NCBI RefSeq assembly: GCF_014193425.1
Contig: NZ_JACHZG010000001.1
Coordinates: 496,001 to 560,000, forward strand
Reading direction: 5' to 3'
Source of the DNA: Microlunatus antarcticus
Lineage (GTDB): Bacteria; Actinomycetota; Actinomycetes; Propionibacteriales; Propionibacteriaceae
Length of the DNA stretch: 64,000 nucleotides
The translations under genes and the position numbers were made by a program. Shown piece after piece: positions 19,236 through 29,752 of the stretch. Each line of letters opens with the position of its first letter. The first letter of the stretch is position 1. The notes under the pieces were generated by a model. That model had not been told where the DNA came from. It saw only the letters and a list, made by a program, of their open reading frames with translations, and made no database searches.

Positions 19236-19850
19236 TCAGATCAGACCGGGGGTCTGCGCCTTCGCCTTGGCGAACCGCTCCTGGGCGTCGGCCCAGTTGA
19301 CGACGTTCCACCACGCCTTGGCGTAGTCGGCCTTGACGTTCTTGTACTGCAGGTAGAAGGCGTGCTCCCACATGTCGAGGAGGACGACCGGGATCTGCCC
19401 GAGCGGCAGGTTGGCCTGCTGGTCGTATAGCTGGTTGATGTTGAGCCGCTGGCCCAGCGAGTCCCAGACCAGCATCGACCAGCCGGAGCCCTGGATCGCG
19501 TTGGCGTTGGCCTCGAACTGCGCCCGGAAGCCGTCGAAGCTGCCGAAGAACTCGTCGATCGCCGCCGCGAGCTCGCCGGTCGGCTTGTCGCCGCCGTCCG
19601 GGGACATGTTCGGCCAGAAGACCGAGTGGTTGATGTGCCCGCCGAGGTGGAACGCGAGCGTCTTCTCGAGGCCGTTGATCGGGCCGAAGGCGTTCTTGTC
19701 GCGCGCGTCCGCGAGCTGGTCGAGGACCGTGTTGACGCCGGCCACGTAGGTGGCGTGGTGCTTGTCGTGGTGCAGCTGCATGATCTCGCCGGAGATGTGC
19801 GGCTCGAGCGCGCTGTAGTCGTACGGAAGGTCAGGAAGTGTGTACGTCAC
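19236..19850 (-). CDS. sodA: Superoxide dismutase, Mn/Fe type
   Basis: Converts superoxide to oxygen and hydrogen peroxide in the cytoplasm. 204 residues from the GTG at 19850 ([20 protein letters not shown]). Metal ligands are visible: His in [14 protein letters not shown], His in [10 protein letters not shown], and Asp and His in [13 protein letters not shown]. The fingerprint [20 protein letters not shown] and a nearby Gln suit manganese or cambialistic use, not resolved here. Two GTG codons are in tandem; the second lies six bases after a -10-like TACGGT (19862-19857), so I prefer it. Works with KatG, which removes the peroxide produced. Confidence 0.95.
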   Translation of the reverse strand: MTYTLPDLPYDYSALEPHISGEIMQLHHDKHHATYVAGVNTVLDQLADARDKNAFGPINGLEKTLAFHLGGHINHSVFWPNMSPDGGDKPTGELAAAIDEFFGSFDGFRAQFEANANAIQGSGWSMLVWDSLGQRLNINQLYDQQANLPLGQIPVVLLDMWEHAFYLQYKNVKADYAKAWWNVVNWADAQERFAKAKAQTPGLI

Positions 19851-19892
19851 CACCCCACCGTACGAGGGTCCCTCCGACCGTCGCCGCCGGGG

Positions 19893-20513
19893 TCAGCCCG
19901 CCGCGGGCGTCACGACCAGCACCCGGAAGCCCTTGCTGCTCGCGGCGCGCCCGCACCCGTAGCCCTGGTCGACCAGCCAGCGCTGCAGCGTGTCGGCGCC
20001 CAGGTTCTTGCTGACGACCAGTCGGGCCGTCCCGGTCGGCGCCAGCCGGGGCAGCCAGGTCAGCAGCAGCGCGTGCAGCGCCTCCTTGCCGACGCGGATC
20101 GGTGGGTTGGACCAGATCTCGTCGTACGTCGTCCCCGGCTCGACCTGGTCGGGCAGCAGGGCGCGGACGCGGTCGGCGACGCCCAGCTCGGCCGCGTTGT
20201 CGCGGCACAGCGCCAGGGCGCGTTCGTTGACGTCGACGGCGTCGACCTGCGCGCCCGGGCAGGCCAACGCGATGCCCAGGGCCACCGGTCCGTAGCCGCA
20301 GCCGAGGTCCAGCACGCGCGGGCTGCCCGTGGGCGGGGCGGACTCGCGCAGCAGGATCTCGGTCCCACGGTCGAGGTGGTCGGCGGAGAACACGCCGTTG
20401 GCGCTCTGCAGGACGAACCGCCGGCCCCACACCTCGACGTCGAGGCGACGGCGGTGCTCCGGCCCGGCGGGCGTGCCCGAGAAGTAGTGCTCCGGCTGCT
20501 CCGGCGAGGTCAC
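19893..20513 (-). CDS. RsmC-like class I methyltransferase
   Basis: 206-residue SAM-dependent methyltransferase of the MTS (methyltransferase small) family. SAM-binding motif I is VLDLGCGYGPVALGIALA, acidic motif II VDAVDVNERALAL, and the target-site motif NPPIR in EIWSNPPIRVGKEALH. This set is typical of RsmC/RlmG enzymes, which methylate guanine N2 in ribosomal RNA; actinobacterial homologues are this single-domain length. Its GTG overlaps the truA stop as GTGA, so it is the last gene of a trmB-truA-methyltransferase operon. RNA modification is strongly implied, the exact base is not. Confidence 0.85.
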   Translation of the reverse strand: MTSPEQPEHYFSGTPAGPEHRRRLDVEVWGRRFVLQSANGVFSADHLDRGTEILLRESAPPTGSPRVLDLGCGYGPVALGIALACPGAQVDAVDVNERALALCRDNAAELGVADRVRALLPDQVEPGTTYDEIWSNPPIRVGKEALHALLLTWLPRLAPTGTARLVVSKNLGADTLQRWLVDQGYGCGRAASSKGFRVLVVTPAAG

Positions 20514-21331
20514 ACGAGCTCCCGTACGGCTCGGGCTTCGCGCGACCGGGTGGCCAGCGCGTCGTCAGCGGGGTAGCCGACCTCCTCCAGCGTGAGGCCC
20601 CGGGCCGGCAGCACCGGCACGGACGGCTCGCGAGCGGACGCGTCGAGGAGCCCGGCCAGCCACACCCCGTCCCGGCGTCCGTCGGCGACGGCGACGAGCG
20701 CGCCGACCAGCGAGCGCACCATCGAGTGGCAGAAGGCGTCCGCCCGCACCGTCACCTCGACCACGCCGGCCAGCGGGCCCGCCGCGACCCGCTCCGCGCG
20801 GAGGTCGAGCAGCGTACGGATCGTCGTCGCGCCCTCGCGGCGCCGGCAGAACGCGGCGAACTCGTGGAGCCCGAGCAGCGCGGGCGCCACGGCGGCCAGC
20901 GTGTCGAGGTCGAGCGTGCCCGGGACGTCCTGCACGAAGCCGCGCAGCAGCGGGTCGCGGGGTGTCCGATCGTCGGCGAGGCGGTAGACGTAGCGTCGCC
21001 AGACCGCCGCGAACCGCGCGTCGAAGCCCGCGGGCGCCTCCCGGACCGAGGAGACGACGAGGTCGGGCGGGAGCACCCGGGCCAGCCGGCGGTGGAGCTC
21101 CTCGGGCGGCGTGGGGAGGCCCTCGGGCACGTCGAGGTGGGCGACCTGGCCGCGGGCGTGCACGCCGGCGTCGGTGCGACCCGCGCAGACCAGGGTGGCC
21201 GGCGCGTCGAGGCGGAGCACGGTGGTCGTCCACCGCTCGAGCTCACCCGCGACGGTCCGCTGCCCGGGCTGGGTGGCCCAGCCCGCGAACCCGGCCCCGT
21301 CGTACGCGACGTCCAGCCGCCAGCGGGGCAC
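20510..21331 (-). CDS. truA: tRNA pseudouridine synthase A
   Basis: 273-residue enzyme that isomerises U38-U40 in the anticodon stem of tRNAs. The catalytic aspartate is in CAGRTDAGVHARGQVAHLD. Other family features: N-terminal RWRLDVAYDGAGFAGWATQP and the central WRRYVYRLADDRTPRDPLLR. Starts with GTG at 21331, one base after the trmB stop codon, and ends overlapping the methyltransferase gene. In many actinobacteria truA sits behind rplQ and ahead of rplM; here rplM is 17 kb away, so that link has been broken. Confidence 0.95.
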   Translation of the reverse strand: MPRWRLDVAYDGAGFAGWATQPGQRTVAGELERWTTTVLRLDAPATLVCAGRTDAGVHARGQVAHLDVPEGLPTPPEELHRRLARVLPPDLVVSSVREAPAGFDARFAAVWRRYVYRLADDRTPRDPLLRGFVQDVPGTLDLDTLAAVAPALLGLHEFAAFCRRREGATTIRTLLDLRAERVAAGPLAGVVEVTVRADAFCHSMVRSLVGALVAVADGRRDGVWLAGLLDASAREPSVPVLPARGLTLEEVGYPADDALATRSREARAVRELV

Positions 21332-21332
21332 G

Positions 21333-22046
21333 TCAGGCGACCCGTCGGTAGACGAGGTCGGCGATCGCGCGGTCCTCGGCGAGGCCGCGCCGCTCGAAAC
21401 GGGTGACCGGCCGGTCGCCGCGCTCCTCGGGCTCGGCGACGAAGGCGGGGTGGCCGCCGACGACGGCGCGCATCTGGTCGGCGTACTCGGCCCAGTCCGT
21501 GGCCAGCCGCCAGAGCCCGCCCGGCCGGAGCCGCGAGGCGACGAGGTCGGCGAAGGCGGGGTCGATGAGCCGGCGCTTGTGGTGCTTGAGCTTGGGCCAG
21601 GGGTCGGGGAAGAACGTCCAGACCTCGGCCAGCCCTCCGGCCGGCACGAGCCGTTCCAGCCCGGCCACGGCGTCGACCGGGGCGACGCGCACGTTGCTCA
21701 CGTCCTCACGGACGGCCCGGGCCACGAGGGCGGCGGCGGCCGGTTCGAAGACCTCGAACGCCAAGACGTCGATCTCGGGGCGCGCCCGGGCCATCGGCAC
21801 GAGGGAGTCGCCGGGTCCGCAGCCGATCTCGACCACGACCGGTGCCGTCCGCCCGAACGTGGCCGGCAGGTCCAGGACGGCCGCGTCGTCGGCGACCGAC
21901 GTCCTCAGCGCACCCTGGGGCACGTCCAGCACGATTCCGCCGACCTGCGCCTCGTACGCCCGCCGCTGCGAGTCCCGCATCCGCGCGCTGCGCCGGACGA
22001 AGGACGTCACCTCGCGGTGGAGTCGCGGGCGGAGGTCGGTGGGCAC
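21333..22046 (-). CDS. trmB: tRNA (guanine-N7)-methyltransferase
   Basis: 237-residue SAM-dependent enzyme forming m7G46 in tRNA. SAM motif VVVEIGCGPGDSLVPMAR, the TrmB signature EVWTFFPDPWPKLKHHKRRL and the downstream RLRPGGLWRLATDWAEYADQ are all present. An N-terminal extension with Arg-rich segment (FVRRSARMRDSQRRAYE) is usual in actinobacteria. GTG start at 22046 with AGGAGAG a few bases upstream. First gene of an overlapping RNA-modification operon with truA and the RsmC-like gene. A long inverted repeat lies directly upstream. Confidence 0.93.
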   Translation of the reverse strand: MPTDLRPRLHREVTSFVRRSARMRDSQRRAYEAQVGGIVLDVPQGALRTSVADDAAVLDLPATFGRTAPVVVEIGCGPGDSLVPMARARPEIDVLAFEVFEPAAAALVARAVREDVSNVRVAPVDAVAGLERLVPAGGLAEVWTFFPDPWPKLKHHKRRLIDPAFADLVASRLRPGGLWRLATDWAEYADQMRAVVGGHPAFVAEPEERGDRPVTRFERRGLAEDRAIADLVYRRVA

Positions 22047-22083
22047 GGGTCGCGTCTCTCCTGCTGGCTGGTGGTCACGTCCG

Positions 22084-22203
22084 CCGGGAGGGGCCGTGCT
22101 CGGTCCGTCGAACCTGCGTCTCGGGTCACTGCCCGACGCGAGCTCGACGGGCGCCGGGACTCAGGCATCTTAGGTTCGCCGCGCCGAGCACGGCCCCTCC
22201 CGG
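22084..22203. repeat. Long two-step inverted repeat
   Basis: A perfect 20-bp outer stem (22084-22103 against 22184-22203) continues, after a five-base unpaired stretch on each side, into a 7-bp inner stem (CGAACCT against AGGTTCG). The central ~55 bases contain GCCCGACGCGAGCTCGACGGGC-like self-complementarity at about 22131-22152. It separates the ABC exporter genes from trmB, both on the minus strand, so it lies downstream of nothing it could obviously terminate on that strand except read-through toward trmB's upstream side. Confidence 0.75.
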
Positions 22204-22236
22204 CTCTCGCGCGCGCCGCGGAGCCGATCGACGGGA

Positions 22237-23118
22237 CTAGGAGGTGATGTCTTTCGACCGGAACCGTGCCCACGCCGCGACCAGGAACACGACCGCGTAG
22301 ACCAAGGCGGTCAGCAGGCCCCGGCTGATGGCGTCGGTGCTGATCGGGTCGCGCAGCAGGTCGCCGAAGGCGGACCAGTGGTCGACCAGCAGCCACGGGT
22401 GCAGCCAGGCGAGCTGGGGGATCGCGTCGAGGATGAACATCAGGACGTCGATCCCGATCGTCGCCACGATCGCGGCGATCGGCTGCTCGGTCAGGGTCGA
22501 GACGAACAGCCCGATCGCGCCCAGCGCGGCGAAGCCGGCGCTGAGGTAGAGCACGCTCAGCGCGAGCCGGCCGACCCCGTCGGCGAAGCTCGTCGTGGTC
22601 CCGGACAGCAGGATCACGTCGCCGCCGCCGAAGAGCGCGAGCCCGGAGACGACACCGGCCAGCGCGACGAGCGCGGTGGCCACCAGGCCGAAGATCACGA
22701 CGGCCGCGTACTTGGTCAGGAGGAGCCGCGTACGCCCGGCCGGGATGGTCAGGAGGTAGCGCAGCGTGCCCTGGTTGGCCTCGCCGGCGATGGCGTCACC
22801 CGAGGCGGCCGCGACGGCGAGGGGCAGGAACAGGGGGAGCGTGGCGGCCAGCGCCGCGAACGCCACGAACAGGCCGTTGCTGGTGATGGCCTCGAAGAAG
22901 CCGGGCCCGCCCCCGCCCCGGCCGTCGTCCGGGCCGGACGACACCTTGAGCGCGATCGCGAGCAGGACCGGGATGGCCGCGAGGACGCCGAGGAGCACGA
23001 GGTTGCGGCGCTTGCCGAAGACGATCGCCAGCTCCGAGCGCAGGAACCGCCCGGGGAGCGCGACCCCCGGACGGGGCGGCTCACGGGTGACCAGCACGTC
23101 GGCCTCAGCCGCTGACAT
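22237..23118 (-). CDS. ABC-2 type transporter permease
   Basis: 293-residue membrane protein with about six transmembrane helices and an early large extracytoplasmic loop rich in Gly/Asp (SSGPDDGRGGGGPGFFEAI). The segment GEANQGTLRYLLTIPAGRTR is the typical coupling region of ABC-2 permeases. The ATG at 23118 was chosen; it overlaps the end of the ATPase gene by 14 bases, indicating translational coupling. With the ATPase it forms an exporter of unknown substrate, possibly a lipid, peptide or drug. Confidence 0.87.
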   Translation of the reverse strand: MSAAEADVLVTREPPRPGVALPGRFLRSELAIVFGKRRNLVLLGVLAAIPVLLAIALKVSSGPDDGRGGGGPGFFEAITSNGLFVAFAALAATLPLFLPLAVAAASGDAIAGEANQGTLRYLLTIPAGRTRLLLTKYAAVVIFGLVATALVALAGVVSGLALFGGGDVILLSGTTTSFADGVGRLALSVLYLSAGFAALGAIGLFVSTLTEQPIAAIVATIGIDVLMFILDAIPQLAWLHPWLLVDHWSAFGDLLRDPISTDAISRGLLTALVYAVVFLVAAWARFRSKDITS

Positions 23119-24070
23119 CAAAGCCCTCTCCGGTCAACGACACGAACACGTCCTCCAGGGACGGCCGCAGGACGGCGAAGCCGAGGACCGGCACGCCGTC
23201 GTTCACGAGCTCGGGCACGACCTTCTCGATGGCCACCTCGCCGAGCAGCGCGGTGACGTGGTCGTCGCGGAGCCGGACGTCGGTCAGGCCGAGCGTCCGC
23301 AGCACCGCGGCCGCGTCCTCGGTCCGGTCGGTGTCGACGCGCACCGTCTGGGCCGTCGTCGCGTGCAGGTCCGACAGCAGGCCCTGGGTGAGCAACTTGC
23401 CCTCGAACATCACGCCCACGTGGGTGCACATCTGGTCGACCTCGCTGAGCAGGTGGCTCGACACGAGGACGGTGGTGCCGTCGGCGGCGAGCTCCTCGAT
23501 CAGGTGCCGCACCTCGCGGGTGCCCTGCGGGTCGAGGCCGTTGGTCGGCTCGTCGAGCACCAGCAGGTCGCGCGGCACGAGCAGCGCGTTGGCGATGGCG
23601 AGGCGCTGGCGCATCCCGAGCGAGTACGCGCGATAACGCTTGGTCGCGGCCGGCAGCAGCCCGACGCGGTCGAGCGCGGCGTCGATCCGGGCGGGCGCCG
23701 TCCGGGCGTCGCTGTGCGGGTCGGCGGCGTCGAGGCGGCCCAGGTTGGCGCGGCCGGACAGGTACGGGTGGAACGCCGGCCCCTCGACCAGCGCGCCCAC
23801 CCGGCGCAGCGTCCGGGAGGCACCGCCGGGCATGGCCTCGCCGAGGACCTCGATGCTCCCCGACGTCGCGGAGATCAAGCCCAGCAGCATCCGGATGGTC
23901 GTGGTCTTGCCGGACCCGTTCGGACCGAGGAAGCCGTAGACCGCCCCGCTCGGAACCTCGAGGTCGATCCCCCCGACGGCCGTCTGCTGGCGGAACCGCT
24001 TGGTCAGGCCACGCGTCCGGACGGCGGCGGGGAGGTCCCCGCCACCGTCACGGACCGGTGCTGCCGTCAT
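23105..24070 (-). CDS. ABC transporter ATPase subunit
   Basis: 321-residue nucleotide-binding subunit of an ABC-2 exporter. Walker A GFLGPNGSGKTTTIRML, the signature YSLGMRQRLAIANALL (SLGMRQR in place of LSGGQ, common in this subgroup), Walker B LLVLDEPTNGLD and the switch His in VSSHLLSEV. The ~90 C-terminal residues form the accessory domain usual for drug/lantibiotic-type exporters. Start ATG 24070. It precedes the permease with overlap. The LolA-like gene ends 28 bases upstream on the same strand, so the three may share a transcript. Confidence 0.9.
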   Translation of the reverse strand: MTAAPVRDGGGDLPAAVRTRGLTKRFRQQTAVGGIDLEVPSGAVYGFLGPNGSGKTTTIRMLLGLISATSGSIEVLGEAMPGGASRTLRRVGALVEGPAFHPYLSGRANLGRLDAADPHSDARTAPARIDAALDRVGLLPAATKRYRAYSLGMRQRLAIANALLVPRDLLVLDEPTNGLDPQGTREVRHLIEELAADGTTVLVSSHLLSEVDQMCTHVGVMFEGKLLTQGLLSDLHATTAQTVRVDTDRTEDAAAVLRTLGLTDVRLRDDHVTALLGEVAIEKVVPELVNDGVPVLGFAVLRPSLEDVFVSLTGEGFDVSG

Positions 24071-24098
24071 GCTCTGCTTCTACCCGCCGTCAGTCCCG

Positions 24099-25196
24099 TC
24101 AGCGCGCGAGGGCTGCGGCGACGACGTCCGCGCCGACCGCACCCACGGCCAGCCGGCCGTCGTCGGTGAGGATCGCGGTCACGACGGTCCCGTCGAGCTC
24201 GCGCCCGGTGCCCCACGAGCCGGAGACCGGCTTGAGCTGACCGAGGAAGCCCTTGAGCGTCTCGTTGCCGTTCGCGGCGTCGCCCGGGAGCTTGGTCACG
24301 ACGACCGTGCTCCAGCCGGTGCCGACAACAGTGGTGTCCTTCTGAGCCTGGGCCTTGCGGGCCTCGAGCTCCTTCTTCTCCGCCGCCGTCGGGGCCTTGC
24401 GCTCCGGCACGGCCTTCTCGGTCACCTTGGTGCCCTCGGGCGCGTTGAAGGAGAACATCCGCGCGTCCGGCTGGCCGAAGGCGATGTCGGTGTACGCGAC
24501 GTCGAGCGCGGGCTTGTCACCGGCGCCGAAGACCTGCACGCGCAGGGGGACGAAGTTCGCCCCGTCCACGGCGACGCGGACCTGCTTGACCAGCGACGCG
24601 CCGTCCTTCGGGGTCAGCACGAGGTCGTACGCGGCCTGGCCGGCGACGGTGACGTCGGGGTCAACCCGGACGGCGGTGGTCGGCGTGAGCTTGGCGAGGA
24701 CCTCCTGCGCGGCCTGCTGCGGCGTCTGCGGGGCGCCGGCCGGGGCCTGGCGGTCGGCGCGGTCGCTGCCGTCGGGCAGCGTGGTGTGCGTCGCCGCCTT
24801 GGCGCGGCTGTCGTAGGTCCACACGTCGGTGCCGTTGGTGACGACGTCGGTCTCGGCGTACTCGTCGTTGACCGCGAGGCGGGCCTTGTCGGCGCCGTCG
24901 GTCCACACGCGCATGGTGTGGCTGCCCGAGAGCAGGGAGGTCAGCTGGCCGCCGGCGCTGCCGGTGCCGCCCGGGATGGCCGGGATGCCGAGGTCGGCGT
25001 TCTGCACGACGGTGCCCGAGAGCCCGTCGACCTTCGCGCCGCCGACCTTCACGAGGAGGTCCTGCGCGGAGATCGTCGGGAGCGGCGCCTTGGCGTTGGC
25101 GCTGTTGACGACGAGGAAGGAGGCCAGGACGGCGAGCAGGACCGCGAGCGGGACGAGCCAGCGCAGGGTCGGACGAGCAGCAGTGAGCGAACGCAT
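24099..25196 (-). CDS. LolA-like exported lipoprotein-carrier-fold protein (DUF2092-like)
   Basis: 365 residues. An N-terminal membrane segment (WLVPLAVLLAVLASFLVVNS) acts as signal or anchor. The extracellular domain shows the half-barrel pattern of LolA/DUF2092 proteins: RVWTDGADKARLAVND, ETDVVTNGTDVWTYDSRAK, VAGQAAYDLVLTPKDGASLV and FVPLRVQVFGAGDKPALDVA. A Lys/Glu-rich helical stretch (TAAEKKELEARKAQAQKD) precedes the C-terminal part. In actinobacteria such proteins often sit beside an exporter and a two-component system, as here. It is divergent from the response regulator (75-base gap). Role unknown; binding of a lipid or sensing of envelope stress is inference. The ATG was chosen by the membrane segment. 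Confidence 0.78.
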   Translation of the reverse strand: MRSLTAARPTLRWLVPLAVLLAVLASFLVVNSANAKAPLPTISAQDLLVKVGGAKVDGLSGTVVQNADLGIPAIPGGTGSAGGQLTSLLSGSHTMRVWTDGADKARLAVNDEYAETDVVTNGTDVWTYDSRAKAATHTTLPDGSDRADRQAPAGAPQTPQQAAQEVLAKLTPTTAVRVDPDVTVAGQAAYDLVLTPKDGASLVKQVRVAVDGANFVPLRVQVFGAGDKPALDVAYTDIAFGQPDARMFSFNAPEGTKVTEKAVPERKAPTAAEKKELEARKAQAQKDTTVVGTGWSTVVVTKLPGDAANGNETLKGFLGQLKPVSGSWGTGRELDGTVVTAILTDDGRLAVGAVGADVVAAALAR

Positions 25197-25271
25197 GCTC
25201 AGAGTCTGCAAGCACCCCGCTGTCAGGAGGCTGAGAAGGCGGCCGAGGGTGCGCCGGAGACACTGGTCGGC

Positions 25272-25928
25272 ATGCGGTTGCTGCTGGTCGACGACGAGAC
25301 CCGGCTGACGGCCGCGCTGCGCAAGGGGCTCACGGCGGACGGGTTCGCGGTCGACGTCGCCGGTGACGGGGTCGAGGCGCTCGAGCGGGCCGGCCAGGAG
25401 GCGTACGACGTCGTCGTCCTGGACGTGATGCTGCCGCGGCTGTCGGGCTACGAGGTCGTGCGGCGGCTCCGGGCGGCCGGCAACTGGGTGCCGGTGCTGA
25501 TGCTCTCGGCCAAGGACGGCGAGCACGACCAGGCCGACGCGCTGGACGACGGGGCCGACGACTACCTGACCAAGCCGTTCTCGTACGTCGTCCTGCTCGC
25601 GCGGCTCCGGGCCCTGCTGCGGCGCGGTGCGGGCGCACGACCCGTGGTGCTCGCGGTGGGTGACGTGCGGCTCGACCCGGCGAGTCGCGAGGTGGACGTC
25701 GCGGGCGAGCCCGTGGAGCTGACCGGTCGGGAGTTCGCCCTGCTGGAGTACCTGGCCCGCCACGCCGGCCGGGTGCTGACCAAGACCGAGCTGCTGGACC
25801 ACGTGTGGGAGGCCGCGGCGGAGACCGGGCCGAACGCCGTCGAGGTCTACGTCGGCTACCTGCGCCGCAAGATCGGGGCGGACCGGCTGATCACCGTGCG
25901 CGGCGCGGGCTACCGGCTCGTGGGATGA
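25272..25928 (+). CDS. OmpR/PhoB-family response regulator
   Basis: 218 residues. The receiver domain (1-~115) has the acidic pair in LLLVDDETRLT, the phospho-acceptor Asp51 in VVVLDVMLPRLSGYE and the conserved Lys in ADDYLTKPFSY. A winged-helix output domain follows (VELTGREFALLEYLARHAGR, TGPNAVEVYVGYLRRKIGAD, ITVRGAGYRLVG). The kinase gene overlaps its stop codon as ATGA, so this is a two-component pair. The divergent LolA-like gene and exporter next door are the obvious candidate targets. No operator could be picked out with confidence in the 75-base divergent gap. Confidence 0.93.
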   Translation: MRLLLVDDETRLTAALRKGLTADGFAVDVAGDGVEALERAGQEAYDVVVLDVMLPRLSGYEVVRRLRAAGNWVPVLMLSAKDGEHDQADALDDGADDYLTKPFSYVVLLARLRALLRRGAGARPVVLAVGDVRLDPASREVDVAGEPVELTGREFALLEYLARHAGRVLTKTELLDHVWEAAAETGPNAVEVYVGYLRRKIGADRLITVRGAGYRLVG

Positions 25929-27346
25929 GGGCGCCCCGGACGCGCAGCCTCAGCCTGCGGACGCGGCTGCTGCTGATCGGGGTGACGGGCGTGGCGATCG
26001 CCCTGCTCGTCGGCGGTGCCGGTTTCTACCAGGCGCTGACCGTCTCGACGGACCGCACGCTGGACCGCGAGGCCCTGACGAGCGCGAACGAGGTGGCCCT
26101 CCTCGTGGACGAGGGCCGGCTGCCGGAGGCGCTGCCGACGACCGGGTCGCAGCTCGTGCAGGTCGTCGACGCGCAGGAGCGCGTCATCGCGGCGTCGCTC
26201 GGGGCCGACCGTCTCGTACCGGTGCTGACCCCGGTGCAGCTGCAGCGGGCGCTCACCGGGGAGGCGGTCGTGGTCGACGGCGCGCGGATCGGGTCCTCCG
26301 GGCCGCTCCGGGTCCGCGCCATCCCCGCCGGCCCCGCCACCGCGCCGGTCAGGGTCATCGTGGCCGTCCAGGTCGGGGACGTGCTGGCGGCCCGCTCGGC
26401 GCTGCGGACGGGGCTGCTCGTCGTGTTCCCGGCCGTGCTGCTCGTCATGGCCGTGGTGGCCTGGGTGGTCATGGGCCGCACCCTGCGCCCGGTCGAGCAG
26501 CTGCGGGCCGGGGCCGAGCGCATCGGGGCCGACGGCATCGGGGTCGGGCGCACCGCAGGCGGGCCGGGTGCGCCCGGCGTCCGGGCGGACCCCGACGCAC
26601 GCCTGCCCGTGCCCGCCGCGGCGGACGAGATCCGCGCCCTCGCCCTGACCCTCAACGGGATGCTCGACCGCCTGTCCGCGGCCCGGGAGCGGCAGCGGAC
26701 GTTCGTGGCCGACGCCGCGCACGAGCTGCGCAGCCCGCTGGCGAGCATGCGGGTGCAGCTCGAGGTGGCGGCGCGGCTGGGGGAGGGCGGCGACCTGCCG
26801 GCCGAGCTGACGCCCGAGCTCGCCCGGCTCTCGGCGCTGGTCGAGGACCTCCTGCTGCTCGCCCGCAGCGGCGCGGACGCCCCCGTGCCGCCCCACCCCG
26901 AGCCGGTGGCCGTGGGTCCGCTGCTCGCCGACGTCGCGGCCGACGTGCCGGGACGGGCGGGCGTACGGGTCGAGGCGCTCCCGCCGGACGGCGACCCGAC
27001 CGTGCTCGCCGACCCGGCCGAGCTGCGGCGGGTGCTCGTGAACCTCACCTCCAACGCGGTCCGGCACGCCGGTTCGCGGGTCGACCTGGACGCCGTCGTC
27101 GCGCCCGACGGCCGCGTCGTCCTGCGGGTGACCGACGACGGCCCCGGCATCGGTGCGACGGACCGCGTCCGGGTGTTCGAACGGTTCGCCCGCCTCGACG
27201 ACGCCCGCAGCCGCGACGCGGGCGGCACCGGCCTCGGCCTGCCGATCGTGGCCGAGCTCGTGGCGCGGGCGGGCGGGGAGATCGTGCTCACCGACGGCCC
27301 GGACGGCGGGCTCCGGGCGCTCGTCACGCTGCCGGCCCCCGGCTGA
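25925..27346 (+). CDS. Sensor histidine kinase paired with the OmpR-type regulator
   Basis: 473 residues. Transmembrane helix 1 near residues 14-36, an extracellular sensor of ~120 residues, helix 2 (TGLLVVFPAVLLVMAVVAWV), a HAMP region with a Gly/Pro-rich insertion (VGRTAGGPGAPGVRADPD), then the dimerisation domain with phospho-acceptor His near residue 266 in VADAAHELRSPLASM. The ATPase domain shows the N box NLTSNAVRHA, G1 TDDGPGIG and G2 GGTGLGLPIV. The ATG at 25925 overlaps the regulator's stop codon. Input signal unknown; the neighbouring exporter and LolA-like protein suggest envelope stress. Confidence 0.92.
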   Translation: MRAPRTRSLSLRTRLLLIGVTGVAIALLVGGAGFYQALTVSTDRTLDREALTSANEVALLVDEGRLPEALPTTGSQLVQVVDAQERVIAASLGADRLVPVLTPVQLQRALTGEAVVVDGARIGSSGPLRVRAIPAGPATAPVRVIVAVQVGDVLAARSALRTGLLVVFPAVLLVMAVVAWVVMGRTLRPVEQLRAGAERIGADGIGVGRTAGGPGAPGVRADPDARLPVPAAADEIRALALTLNGMLDRLSAARERQRTFVADAAHELRSPLASMRVQLEVAARLGEGGDLPAELTPELARLSALVEDLLLLARSGADAPVPPHPEPVAVGPLLADVAADVPGRAGVRVEALPPDGDPTVLADPAELRRVLVNLTSNAVRHAGSRVDLDAVVAPDGRVVLRVTDDGPGIGATDRVRVFERFARLDDARSRDAGGTGLGLPIVAELVARAGGEIVLTDGPDGGLRALVTLPAPG

Positions 27347-27455
27347 GGCGCGGTGTTACAACTCGGTACGGACCTGAGCGTTTCCTTGTGATCGCGTCCG
27401 GGGCGAGTGCAGAGTGGCTCCACGCAGCACCCGCGCTCGTTCGAGGGGGTCTTCC

Positions 27456-27995
27456 ATGACTGGCCACGAGGGTTCGTCCCGCCGAGCGATCGAGGTCGCC
27501 CCCCTGCAGTCCCGCGGGTCGCTCTACGGCTTCATGCTGATCGGCCGGTGGCCCGACGACACGGTCGAGTGGGCCAAGTTCCTGGTGCTGGCCGTCCGGA
27601 TGGCCGCCGTGCCGGGCCTGCTCGGCGCGAGCACCGTCTTCCGCATCCGCGAGGAGCTGCCCGAGGACCCGCAGCCCGGGGCCGTCGGGCTCGTCGTGGC
27701 CGAGGGCTCCCTGGTCGGCGAGCACCCGCTGCGTCCGGGCCAGTTCGCCGAGGCGACGCCGCCCGGCCTCGTCGTCCTGCACCCGCCGCGGAGCACCCCG
27801 CGCACGCTGCCCGACTACGAGGTCGCCTCCGGCTGCGTGTTCCTGCCGGGCCTGCCGCACCTCGGGCTCGACCACCGCGCCGCCTGGGTCCAGGCCGACG
27901 TCGACGGCACGGTCACCCAGCTGATCAGCCGGGGCGGCATCGACCCCGCCGGGAACGCCGACACGGCCGCCCTGGCCCTCCTGCTCGCCGCCTGA
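27456..27995 (+). CDS. Hypothetical soluble protein (179 aa)
   Basis: I do not recognise this family. The protein is soluble and has no signal peptide. Distinct segments are [57 protein letters not shown] and HRAAWVQADVDGTVTQLISR. The ATG at 27456 is preceded by GAGGGGG eight bases upstream; an in-frame start at 27414 lacks a ribosome site. It lies 109 bases after the kinase gene and 61 bases before the ABC-F gene, all on the plus strand, with a separate leaderless promoter for the latter. Confidence 0.65.
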   Translation: MTGHEGSSRRAIEVAPLQSRGSLYGFMLIGRWPDDTVEWAKFLVLAVRMAAVPGLLGASTVFRIREELPEDPQPGAVGLVVAEGSLVGEHPLRPGQFAEATPPGLVVLHPPRSTPRTLPDYEVASGCVFLPGLPHLGLDHRAAWVQADVDGTVTQLISRGGIDPAGNADTAALALLLAA

Positions 27996-28044
27996 GCGCC
28001 CCGGCGCCCTTGGAATCAGGGGTGCCGACGCGGGCCCGCCCGTC

Positions 28045-28050
28045 TACGCT
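28045..28050 (+). promoter_or_regulatory. -10 element for a leaderless ABC-F transcript
   Basis: TACGCT is followed by exactly six bases and the GTG at 28057. No Shine-Dalgarno site is present. A matching -35 was not found at the usual distance. Confidence 0.35.
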
Positions 28051-28056
28051 CCGCCC

Positions 28057-29739
<1,683 letters not shown>

Positions 29740-29752
29740 CCCGACCCGGTCG

